The notes under the pieces are model-generated. The model was not told the origin of the DNA. It ran no database searches and was given only the letters and a program-made list of their open reading frames with translations. Positions 7,617-14,166 of a DNA stretch of 17,140 nucleotides are shown here, in pieces (the first letter of the stretch is position 1; every line of letters starts with the position of its first letter). The stretch spans positions 1 through 17,140 of the forward strand of contig JADLAZ010000110.1 of NCBI GenBank assembly GCA_020849725.1. Direction: 5' to 3'. Origin of the DNA: Chloroflexota bacterium. GTDB lineage: Bacteria > Chloroflexota > Chloroflexia > Thermomicrobiales > JADLAZ01. Made by a program: the position numbers and the translations under genes.

Positions 7617-8520
7617 ACCCTTTGATGCCGGACATGACGATGCCGCGCACGAAGTAGCGCTGGGCGGCGAAGAAGAGCAGAAGAATCGGCAGGGTCGTCA
7701 CCAGGCTGGCCGCCATCAGCAGTTGCTCGCGCGGTTCCTGGGCCTCATTCGGCAGCGTCTGGAAGTAGCGCAGGCCGAGCGCGACCGTGAATAGCTCCGG
7801 CTTGTTCAGGAAGATCAGCGGCTCCAGAAAGTCGTTCCAGTGGGCCAGGAACGAGAAAATGGCCGTCGTCGCCAGGGCCGGCCGTGCCAGCGGCACCAGG
7901 ATCTTCACCAAGATCTGAAACGAGTTGGCGCCATCGAGCTTGGCGGCCTCGTCTAGCTCGCGCGGGATGGTTAAGAAGAACTGCCGCAGCAGGAAAATGA
8001 AGAACGCTCCACCGCCGAAAAAGGCCGGCACGATCAGGGGCAGCAGCGTGTCGAGCCAGCCAAGGTACTTGAACAGCAGAAAAGTCGGGATCAGTACGAC
8101 CTCGCGCGGCAGCAGGATGGTCGAGATCACCAGCAGGAAGACCTGATCGCGGTAGGGGAAGCGGAAGCGGGCAAAGCCATAGGCGACGACTGTGGCCGAG
8201 GCGACCTGCCCGACCATCGCCAGCAGCGTCACGATGATGGTGTTCGTGAAGAACAGCGCCAGCGGCACTTGCTGCCAGATGTCGATGTAGTTGGCCGGGC
8301 GTGGTTCGGCGGGGAAGAGTGTCGGTGGGAACTGGCGGATCTCGATGCCGTTCTTCAGCGACGAACTGACCGTCCAGGCGAAGGGCGTCATAAAGATGAT
8401 TGCCAGCACAATGGCCAGGACGTACAGCAAGACACGCCCCGGGCGCACCAACGCGGCTCGACTCTGCACGGTCGTGGCGTGGGCTATGCCCGGGATCGAT
8501 TCCGGTTGGATGGCGCTCAT
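7615..8520 (-). CDS. carbohydrate ABC transporter permease (CUT1, MalG/UgpE-like)
   Basis: A 301-residue inner-membrane permease of the CUT1 sugar ABC transporters. Membrane segments are visible at about 31-52, 90-114, 126-150, 157-180, 213-232 and 270-290. The EAA loop that contacts the ATPase is EAAKLDGANSFQILVKILVP (191-210). The first segment is preceded by a polar cytoplasmic N terminus, as in MalG-type subunits. The ATG at 8520 is chosen because GAGGGAG precedes it at good spacing. The frame stays open far upstream, but that part overlaps the first permease gene and has no membrane-protein character. The gap to the first permease gene is 10 bp. With the binding protein and first permease it forms an importer; no ATP-binding subunit is in the window, so a shared MsmX/UgpC-type ATPase is probably used. 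Confidence 0.92.
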   Translation of the reverse strand: MSAIQPESIPGIAHATTVQSRAALVRPGRVLLYVLAIVLAIIFMTPFAWTVSSSLKNGIEIRQFPPTLFPAEPRPANYIDIWQQVPLALFFTNTIIVTLLAMVGQVASATVVAYGFARFRFPYRDQVFLLVISTILLPREVVLIPTFLLFKYLGWLDTLLPLIVPAFFGGGAFFIFLLRQFFLTIPRELDEAAKLDGANSFQILVKILVPLARPALATTAIFSFLAHWNDFLEPLIFLNKPELFTVALGLRYFQTLPNEAQEPREQLLMAASLVTTLPILLLFFAAQRYFVRGIVMSGIKG

Positions 8521-8530
8521 GGCTGCTCCC

Positions 8531-9466
8531 TCACCGGCTGTCCGCCTCATAGTAGACCCAGTGCCGCTGCAGGTAGAACTGGATGCCGGTGAACAACAGC
8601 AGGATAGCGAAGAAGATCCAGGCCAGCGCCGAGGCGTAGCCCATGTCGAAGTCCTGGAAGCCACGCGCGAAGATATGATAGACATAAAAATAGGTGGCGC
8701 GTGCTGGGCCACCCTGAGTGGCGACGTAGGCGACGGTAAAGACCGAGAACGAGCCGATGACGCCCAGCACCATGTTGAAGAAGATGGTTGGCGTAATGAT
8801 CGGCAGTGTGACATTGCGGAAGCGCTGCCAGATATTGGCTCCGTCGATCTCGGCCGCCTCGTATAGCTCCTGCGGCACGCCCTGCAAGCCGGCCAGGAAG
8901 ATAATCATGCGCCCACCGCCCAAGCTGCCCCACAGCGCCATGATGATGAGTGCCGGGATCGCCCACTCGGTACTGGTCAGCCAGCCTGGCCCGGGAAGGC
9001 CAATCTGGCGCAAGCCGTAGTTGAGCAGGCCGAGGTCCGGGTGCAGGATCCAGCCCCATAGCAGCGCCGACGCCACGATTGGCGTCAGTGACGGCAAGAA
9101 GAAGCAGGTGCGCAGGATCGTTGTGCCCTTGAGTTTCTGATTGAGCAACACTGCCAGAAAGAGTGAGCCGGTCACACCGATGACGACCGTCACGGACGCA
9201 TAATAGGCGGTGCGCAACAGCGACTCGTAGAAGAGCCGGTCGCGGGTGAAGACGAAAACGTAGTTCTCCAGACCGATGAAGGTGGGCGGCCGCAGGATGT
9301 TGTAGCGAGTGAACGACAACACCAGCGACGCGATCATCGGCCCGAGCGTGAAGATCAGGAAGCCAGCGATCCAGGGCGAGATGTAGAGGACGCCTTCGAT
9401 TGCCTCGCGGCGCGCGGAACTCATGCCGGTCCTGGCGGGGGGCGACGGTGGTGCGGCCGCGGCCAT
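8531..9466 (-). CDS. carbohydrate ABC transporter permease (CUT1, MalF/UgpA-like)
   Basis: A 311-residue membrane permease, partner of the downstream MalG-like subunit. Hydrophobic segments are at about 27-53, 88-110, 125-145, 168-195, 225-250 and 277-300. The EAA motif is EAAEIDGANIWQRFRNVTLP (203-222). The N terminus is short and Ala/Pro-rich, as in UgpA/LacF-type permeases. I place the start at the ATG at 9466 because AAAGGAG lies five bases before it. A GTG two codons upstream (9472) is in frame but overlaps that ribosome site. The gene lies 148 bp after the solute-binding protein gene, with an inverted repeat between them, and 10 bp before the second permease gene. The substrate is unknown; CUT1 systems import mono- to oligosaccharides and related polyols. 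Confidence 0.92.
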   Translation of the reverse strand: MAAAAPPSPPARTGMSSARREAIEGVLYISPWIAGFLIFTLGPMIASLVLSFTRYNILRPPTFIGLENYVFVFTRDRLFYESLLRTAYYASVTVVIGVTGSLFLAVLLNQKLKGTTILRTCFFLPSLTPIVASALLWGWILHPDLGLLNYGLRQIGLPGPGWLTSTEWAIPALIIMALWGSLGGGRMIIFLAGLQGVPQELYEAAEIDGANIWQRFRNVTLPIITPTIFFNMVLGVIGSFSVFTVAYVATQGGPARATYFYVYHIFARGFQDFDMGYASALAWIFFAILLLFTGIQFYLQRHWVYYEADSR

Positions 9467-9471
9467 AGTCA

Positions 9472-9478
9472 CTCCTTT
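9472..9478 (-). promoter_or_regulatory. ribosome binding site of the MalF-like permease
   Basis: Leftward AAAGGAG ends five bases before the ATG at 9466. It overlaps the alternative in-frame GTG at 9472, which argues for the ATG as the real start. Confidence 0.6.
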
Positions 9479-9530
9479 GCCGGTCGGCGGTTGCCGACAC
9501 CTTCACCATCACTGGCGATGCCGGGCGACG

Positions 9531-9567
9531 TGCCGTGCGCCGGCCGCGATGGTGCTGGCGCACGGCA
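9531..9567 (-). terminator. hairpin between binding-protein and permease genes (partial terminator or mRNA stabiliser)
   Basis: A perfect 11 bp inverted repeat: TGCCGTGCGCC at 9531-9541 and GGCGCACGGCA at 9557-9567, with a 15-base loop. It lies about 48 bases past the stop of the solute-binding protein gene and 65 bases before the MalF-like gene. There is no T-run, so full intrinsic termination is unlikely. In sugar transport operons a hairpin at this position commonly protects the upstream message or thins transcription, giving more binding protein than permease. That role is inferred from position. Confidence 0.55.
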
Positions 9568-9614
9568 GGTCAGTCGGTTCCAGGGGCGGCGGCTAGCCGA
9601 GGCCGGCCGACCGC

Positions 9615-11108
9615 TTACGGGCGCGGCTTGTCGAGGATCAGCTGAATCTCTTTCTTCAGGTTGTCGAAGAAGGCCTTGTCCGGCTTAGCCTTGTCGAGCA
9701 GCAACAGGTCAGCCTGCTCATCAACCAGACGCTTGATCTCCGGGCCGCGGAAATTGTCCGGCCCACGCCAAGGCTCGACTTCCTTCATCGCCTTCAGGCT
9801 GTTCTCCTGGACGCCGGCTGGATAAGGCAGGCCGAGATGCTCGGGGCTCTCGTAGACGTCCGGTCGGCCACCGGGTGTCGAGGAACGATTGCCAGTCTGC
9901 TGGGCCAGGCCGATGCCGGCCTCCTTGCCAGTAAGCAATTTGAGCAGCGCCCAGGCCTTATCCGGGTTCTTCGAGGCGCTCGTCATGGCTTCGACATCGG
10001 TTTCGGCCAGCGAGCCGCGATTGCCGGTTGGCCCCTTCGGCGCCAGCACCATACCCCACTTGAAGTCGGCGATGCGGGCGAAGGCCGCCTTGGTGCCGAC
10101 ATTGGCCCGGAAGAGCGCGAGCTTGCCGGAGACGAAGACATCGCTTGGGGTCGGCGCTGTCTGGATCGGATTGAGCGTCACCTTGTGCCGGTTCATCATG
10201 TCATAATGCCAGGCCCAGCCTTGCTGCGACTCGGGCTTGTCCAGCACGGTCGACTTGCCGTCCGGCGCGTAGAAATCGCCGCCGTACATGCGACCCATGA
10301 TCGGATAGTACGAGATGTCGCGCCAGGGGTGCGAGAAGGCGAACGTGTCGGGTGGCTTGTTGAGCTTCTGGGCGGCTTCGGTCAGTTGGTCGTAGGTCCA
10401 ATCGTTGGTCGGCACGCTCAGGCCAGCCTTCTGGACGAGGTCGGCATTGTAGAACAGACCGACTCGGCTCGGGTGCGACTTGAACGGCAGGCCGCCCATC
10501 TTGCCGTCGACGCGGCAGGCATCGATCGAGTACTTGTACCACTGGTTGAGATCAACATTGTCGGCCTTGAGATAGTTGTCGATGCTAGCCAGCGTGCCGC
10601 CGACGAAGAACAGCATGTACGAAGCATCGCTGGTGAAGAGCTGGAGGACGTCGCCGATCGTGCCGCCGGCCGCCAGGGTCTGCAGCTTCTGCAGGTACTC
10701 GCCGCCGGGGAAGACCTCCTGGACAAAGGTGACGCCGGGGTTGGCCGCCTCAAACTTCGGCAGCATCTTGTTGAACATCTCGTCTTCGACGCCGGCGCGG
10801 GCATGCAATCGCAGCGTGACGGCGGCTGCGCCACCAGCGGCGGGCTTGGCTGCGGCGGCCGGGGCCGTAGTTGCGGCGGCGGCTGGCTTGGTCGGCTCGG
10901 CCGCCTTGGGCGCGGCTGTGGGTGCGGTCGCCGGCGCGGTCGTCGGCGCGGCGGCGGCTGGCTTGGTCGGCTCAGCTGCCTTGGGCGCGGCGGTCGGACT
11001 AGCCGGTGTGCCGCCGCAGGCCGCCAGCAGTGCGGCCGCGCCACCCATCACGCCGGCCAGGCGCAACACGCGGCGCCTGGTCACGGACTGGTTGCCGAGT
11101 TCGGACAT
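9615..11108 (-). CDS. extracellular solute-binding lipoprotein of a carbohydrate ABC transporter
   Basis: A 497-residue family 1 extracellular solute-binding protein. The N terminus has a Tat-like twin-arginine signal (TRRRVLRLAG, 10-19), a hydrophobic stretch and the lipobox LLAAC with Cys31 as the lipidation site. It should therefore be folded before export and anchored to the outer face of the membrane. Residues 32-96 form an Ala/Pro/Thr/Lys linker with a 25-residue period (TAAPKAAEPTKPAAAA twice). The ligand-binding part begins at about residue 97 (VTLRLHARAGVEDEMFNKML) and runs to the end. The ATG is preceded by GGGAGGT at good spacing. It is the first gene of the leftward operon with two permeases, the lactonase-like protein and an enolase-superfamily enzyme. 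The ligand is probably a sugar or sugar derivative handled by those enzymes, which is inference. Confidence 0.93.
   Translation of the reverse strand: MSELGNQSVTRRRVLRLAGVMGGAAALLAACGGTPASPTAAPKAAEPTKPAAAAPTTAPATAPTAAPKAAEPTKPAAAATTAPAAAAKPAAGGAAAVTLRLHARAGVEDEMFNKMLPKFEAANPGVTFVQEVFPGGEYLQKLQTLAAGGTIGDVLQLFTSDASYMLFFVGGTLASIDNYLKADNVDLNQWYKYSIDACRVDGKMGGLPFKSHPSRVGLFYNADLVQKAGLSVPTNDWTYDQLTEAAQKLNKPPDTFAFSHPWRDISYYPIMGRMYGGDFYAPDGKSTVLDKPESQQGWAWHYDMMNRHKVTLNPIQTAPTPSDVFVSGKLALFRANVGTKAAFARIADFKWGMVLAPKGPTGNRGSLAETDVEAMTSASKNPDKAWALLKLLTGKEAGIGLAQQTGNRSSTPGGRPDVYESPEHLGLPYPAGVQENSLKAMKEVEPWRGPDNFRGPEIKRLVDEQADLLLLDKAKPDKAFFDNLKKEIQLILDKPRP
10873..10989 (-). repeat. 75 bp-period duplication in the lipoprotein linker
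   Basis: Two nearly identical DNA segments of about 42 bp, starting at 10873 and 10948, differ at only a few bases. The 75-base offset keeps the reading frame and encodes two copies of an AAPKAAEPTKPAAAA-type unit in the linker of the solute-binding protein. This is an internal tandem duplication that lengthens the tether. Confidence 0.7.
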
Positions 11109-11266
11109 GCGTATACCTCCCGTGTAGTAAACAACAACCCTATGGCAACGTACGTGCTTCGATAGCCCGGCGGATCCGGCGGATTCGTTCGGCTACCAGC
11201 AATCGTGTCGCGGCGCGCTGACGGCGCGATTTGAGCGCATCGACCGATTGGTGAGCGCGCACATAT

Positions 11267-11272
11267 CTTATA
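11267..11272 (-). promoter_or_regulatory. possible -10 element of the transport/lactonase operon
   Basis: Leftward TATAAG (5 of 6 to consensus) in the only AT-rich stretch of the divergent region. It would give a leader of roughly 150 bases. The -35 position (TCTAGA at 17 bases) is poor, so this is weak. Confidence 0.3.
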
Positions 11273-11380
11273 GTTGCGCGGCGCTGCCGTCTAGAACGAC
11301 CAGCGTTCCGCTGGCGTCGCCTGGAGGCAGATTTGGTCGACGGGCGCGTTCCTTGTTCGGCGGGCCGAGGCCGCCTACCA

Positions 11381-11407
11381 TCGGCACGATCGGCACGATC
11401 GGCACGA
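11381..11407. repeat. three tandem 9 bp repeats (TCGGCACGA)
   Basis: Three exact consecutive copies of TCGGCACGA at 11381-11389, 11390-11398 and 11399-11407, followed by a variant end. They lie about 55 bases ahead of the LLM oxidoreductase ATG. They could be iterated regulator half-sites or a slippage product. Confidence 0.6.
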
Positions 11408-11450
11408 CCCCGTTGAGCGTCCAGCCAGTCGACATAGACGATGACGCGCC

Positions 11451-11456
11451 AGGAGG
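11451..11456 (+). promoter_or_regulatory. ribosome binding site of the LLM oxidoreductase
   Basis: A perfect AGGAGG lies five bases before the ATG at 11462. It decides against an in-frame ATG at 11441, which has no such site and would place the AGGAGG inside the gene. Confidence 0.75.
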
Positions 11457-11461
11457 AAACG

Positions 11462-12427
11462 ATGCCAGCACTCGGGTTCGGGGTTCATCTCATCTCACGC
11501 GGCGACGGCGATCCGGCGACGACGCCGTTTCCGAGCCACCGCGTGATGCTGGCCGACGGCGCGCGTGTCGAGCAGCTTGGCTTCGACGCTGTCTGGCTGC
11601 CCGATCACTACTATTTCCAGCGTGCGACCGGGCTGGAGACCTTTCCTGAGGTCTGGACGCTGCTGTCGGCGCTGGCGGTGACGACTGAGCGGGTCCGACT
11701 GGGCACGAACGTGCTGGCGGCCACCTTCCGGCACCCGGCGCTGCTGGCGAAGATGGCCGGTGCGGTCCAGGAGTTGGCCGGCGGACGACTCATTCTCGGC
11801 ATCGGCGCCGGCAATCAGGCCCACGAGCACACCGCCTTCGGTCTCGACTTCGAGCACCGGATCGGCCGCTTCAAAGAGTACCTTCCGATCATGACCGCAT
11901 TGCTGCACGGTGAGACGGTGACAGTCGATGGGCGCTACTACACCCTGCGCGAGGCTAGCCTGCGCACGGTCGTGCCGCCGGTGCCGGTCTGGGTAGCCGC
12001 CGGCGGCGCGCAAATGTTCGCGCTGACGGCGCGACACGCGACCGGCTGGAACATGGCCGGCGGCGGCGCCGAGCCGGCAGCGATCCAGGCCAAGTACGAC
12101 GCCTTCGCCGCGGCGTGCCAGGCGGCCGGCCGGTCTGTCCGCGACTTTGATATCTGCAAGTTGACGTTCATGGGTATTGCCGCCGACGCGGCTGGCGCGC
12201 GCGCGATGACCGAGGAGCTGGCGACGCGCGGTGGTGTGACACCGGATGCGCTGGCGGCGCGCACCGTCGTCGGCACGCCGGATCAGCTTGCCGACTACCT
12301 GCGCGGTCTGACCGCGATCGGTGTGACCCATCACATCTTCTCGATCGCCGAGTCGGAGCAGTGGCCGGACTACTGGTCGGCAGCGGAGCTAGCCGCGCGC
12401 GAGGTGCTGCCGCGCCTGCGCGCCTGA
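11462..12427 (+). CDS. LLM class flavin-dependent oxidoreductase
   Basis: A 321-residue luciferase-like monooxygenase family protein (Pfam PF00296), a single-domain TIM-barrel flavin (FMN or F420) enzyme. Typical features are ARVEQLGFDAVWLPDHYYF (34-52), the block LGTNVLAATFRHPALLAKMA (80-99), LAGGRLILGIGAGNQAHEH (105-123) as the flavin-phosphate region, and GRYYTL (157-162) followed by VPVWVAAGG (174-182). These fit the subgroup with many F420-dependent members, but the cofactor and substrate cannot be decided here. It is transcribed away from the sugar-transport operon and stands alone between a divergent and a convergent gene. Any part in sugar-acid metabolism is unproven. The start is set by AGGAGG at 11451-11456. 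Confidence 0.88.
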   Translation: MPALGFGVHLISRGDGDPATTPFPSHRVMLADGARVEQLGFDAVWLPDHYYFQRATGLETFPEVWTLLSALAVTTERVRLGTNVLAATFRHPALLAKMAGAVQELAGGRLILGIGAGNQAHEHTAFGLDFEHRIGRFKEYLPIMTALLHGETVTVDGRYYTLREASLRTVVPPVPVWVAAGGAQMFALTARHATGWNMAGGGAEPAAIQAKYDAFAAACQAAGRSVRDFDICKLTFMGIAADAAGARAMTEELATRGGVTPDALAARTVVGTPDQLADYLRGLTAIGVTHHIFSIAESEQWPDYWSAAELAAREVLPRLRA

Positions 12428-12694
12428 TCGCCGCCGAGCCAGGTGGCGGGGCCGGGTACCTTGCTATTCGGGTAGATGCCTGGCAACTTTGCCGCCGCCG
12501 AAATCGCTGAGTACTGGACCGTGAAACCCGCTCAACGAGACAATCACCGTCCTGGTGTTGGCTGAGGCCAGCTAATCGTGTGCGGAGCGTGTTCGGGCGG
12601 AGGCAGCGCGACGTCTCTCGACAGCTGGCCGGCTTCAGCGTGTCGGTCGACGAGGCTCTTGCATCGCGCTGACCCGGCTCCGGCGGTGTGGCCG
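12428..12694. other. 267 bp convergent gap; possible weak terminator structure
   Basis: Lies between the LLM gene and the leftward second enolase-type gene. I see no gene. GCTGAGGCCAGCT at 12561-12573 can pair with AGCTGGCC at 12623-12630 plus TTCAGC at 12634-12639 across a loop of about 50 bases and a small bulge. This could be a bidirectional terminator, but it lacks T-runs and may be chance. Confidence 0.3.
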
Positions 12695-13816
12695 TCACAG
12701 GTCGATGCGGCGCACGATGCGGGCTGGATCCAGATCGTAGCCGAAGCCGGGGCCGGCCGGTGGCTCGAAATAGCCGTTCACCGGCGCATAGCGGTCGGCG
12801 TAGAAGTACTGGAAGTTGGCGTTGCCCTTGACGGCCCACTCACCGAGCGGGCAGACCCGCTCCGGCTGGGCGAACAGCAGGTGTGCTGCGTTGCGGCACG
12901 ACTCGTTGGCGTGTGGCACGACGGGCACACTGTAGGTGCTGGCCAGCGCGATGATCTTGCGCATCTCGGTGATGCCGCCAGCCGCGTTCGCGTCGGGCTG
13001 CAGCACGCTCGGCGCACCACTCTCGATCAGCCGACGGAACTGCCAGCGGTCGTAGTTGTGCTCGCCGAAGGCGATCGGGATGCGCGTCGCCCGCGCCAGC
13101 GCGGCGTAGGCGTCCAGATCATCGAACGGCAACGGCTCCTCCAGCCAGGTCGGCTGGAACTCCTCCAGTCGACGCGCTAGCTCGATGGCGTAGAGCCGAC
13201 TGTTGGCGTGAGAGTGGGCTAGCACGCAATCGACCATGACCTGCACGTCGTCGCCGACAGCGCGGCGCACGTCGCGGATCAGCGCGACGTTGTGGCGCAT
13301 GCCCTCGGCGCCGGCCAGTGCGCCGTAGGGCAGGTACCACTTCAACGCCGTGAAGCCCTGCTCAACCAATTCGACCGAGCGGCGTGCGGCCGCCTCCGGC
13401 TCGATCGAGAAGCCGAGCATGGCGGCGTAGGCGCGCACACGCTTGCGCATCGGCCCGCCGAGCAGGCGGTAGACCGGCTCACCCTTGGCCTTGCCGATAA
13501 GGTCCCACAGTGCCAGGTCGAGCCGGGCGATGACTGGGACAGCGACACGCGGGGCGCCGGTATGAAAGAGTTTCTCCCACAAATACTCAACGCGCATCGG
13601 ATCCTCGCCGATGAGTAGTTGCCCGGCTGCTTTGATCTCCGGCGAGCCGCCCTGCGTCAGGCCGATGAGGCCGTCGTCGGTGTGGATGGTCGTGAACGTC
13701 GTCCGATATGGGCTGGCCTGCCCCGGCTGGAGGCCGTCGCGCGCCGTCTCGTACAGCGCCAGCCCCGCGCGCGTCTCGCCCTCTACCTGGAAGACATTGA
13801 CTTCGGTGATCTTCAC
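12695..13816 (-). CDS. enolase-superfamily enzyme (mandelate racemase/muconate lactonizing family)
   Basis: A 373-residue enolase-superfamily protein, second of three in the window. The capping domain is about 1-125, with the signature VIARLDLALWDLIGKAKGEPVYRLLGGP from residue 95. Barrel residues are Lys159 (ALKWY) as a candidate base, Asp196 (MVDC), Glu226 (WLEEPLPF) and Glu252 (FGEHN) as metal ligands, and the Asp275 (QPDAN)-His302 (VPHAN) pair. The Asp196-Glu226 spacing is 30 rather than the usual 26, due to a short insertion around AHSHANSR. The position two after Lys159 is Tyr, not the second Lys of mandelate racemase. The substrate is unknown; it may be a dehydratase or racemase/epimerase of hydroxy acids. 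The start is GTG, the first codon of KITEV-type family N termini, with GGGAGGCGG upstream. A promoter lies at 13868-13896. Confidence 0.87.
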   Translation of the reverse strand: MKITEVNVFQVEGETRAGLALYETARDGLQPGQASPYRTTFTTIHTDDGLIGLTQGGSPEIKAAGQLLIGEDPMRVEYLWEKLFHTGAPRVAVPVIARLDLALWDLIGKAKGEPVYRLLGGPMRKRVRAYAAMLGFSIEPEAAARRSVELVEQGFTALKWYLPYGALAGAEGMRHNVALIRDVRRAVGDDVQVMVDCVLAHSHANSRLYAIELARRLEEFQPTWLEEPLPFDDLDAYAALARATRIPIAFGEHNYDRWQFRRLIESGAPSVLQPDANAAGGITEMRKIIALASTYSVPVVPHANESCRNAAHLLFAQPERVCPLGEWAVKGNANFQYFYADRYAPVNGYFEPPAGPGFGYDLDPARIVRRIDL

Positions 13817-13867
13817 GCTGTCGCCGCCTCCCCTGGTATCCTGCCACGCTCGTGTCGGCGCGGCACG

Positions 13868-13896
13868 ACCCTACCAATGTCGCGCTACCCCGTCAA
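13868..13896 (-). promoter_or_regulatory. probable promoter of the second enolase-type gene
   Basis: Leftward TTGACG (13896-13891; 5 of 6 to the -35 consensus), exactly 17 bases, then TAGGGT (13873-13868). This implies a leader of about 45 bases to the GTG at 13816. The -10 is only 3 of 6, so support comes mainly from the -35, the spacing and the location. Confidence 0.45.
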
Positions 13897-14089
13897 CAGC
13901 GGCGAGCGGTCCTCCTCGCCAGGGCGCGATCCCGTCGTCGAGCCGGCCTTGCCGCGCCCGAGCCTGCCCGATCTCCCGCAGGTAGGGGCTGTCAACTCAC
14001 CCTTCGAACACCGCCGGCTTGGTCGTGGCCGTCACCGCGCGCTCCCTTCCGCGGCGAAAGCCCGGGCAGCGCTGGGTGGGCGCTGACGC

Positions 14090-14143
14090 TCGTGGCGGGC
14101 CTGCCGGAGGTGGTAGCCAGTGCCTCTGGAAGGCCCGCCGCGA
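14090..14143 (-). terminator. strong hairpin after the VOC gene
   Basis: A 21-base stem (14090-14110 with 14123-14143) around a 12-base loop. The core GGCGGGCCT/AGGCCCGCC is perfect and 18 of 21 positions match. It begins 23 bases past the VOC gene stop. There is no T-run, so it is either a GC-rich U-less terminator or a REP-like mRNA-end structure. It is the longest short-loop hairpin I found in the window. Confidence 0.6.
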
Positions 14144-14166
14144 CTGAGTGAAGAGCCGTCGTGCGG

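Larger units (their letters stand above)
11109..11461. other. 353 bp divergent intergenic region between binding-protein and LLM genes
   Basis: No gene is supported. The region must carry promoters for both directions. It contains one AT-rich island at 11261-11275, an ACGTACGT palindrome at 11148-11155 just upstream of the binding-protein ribosome site, a GAACG/CGTTC inverted repeat at 11294-11308, and three tandem TCGGCACGA copies at 11381-11407. Any of these could bind a regulator, but none matches an operator I can name. Confidence 0.45.
13817..14166. other. 350 bp intergenic region with promoter and hairpin
   Basis: Lies between two leftward genes. No gene is supported. From right to left it holds a strong hairpin just past the VOC gene (14090-14143) and a plausible sigma-70-type promoter for the second enolase-type gene (13868-13896). 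The two genes are therefore probably separate transcription units. Confidence 0.5.

Noticed and set aside
9837..11165. 442-codon rightward open frame opposite the solute-binding protein gene
   Set aside because: The low-complexity Gly/Arg/Leu translation lacks any family signature, while the opposite strand encodes a full lipoprotein with signal and ribosome site.
11294..11308. GAACG-N5-CGTTC as a LexA box
   Set aside because: The Gram-positive-type LexA box is CGAAC-N4-GTTCG. Here the GAAC and GTTC halves are seven bases apart, so the spacing is wrong.
13990..13995. Perfect leftward TTGACA upstream of the second enolase-type gene
   Set aside because: No acceptable -10 hexamer occurs 16-18 bases downstream. 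The site at 13868-13896 is better placed.
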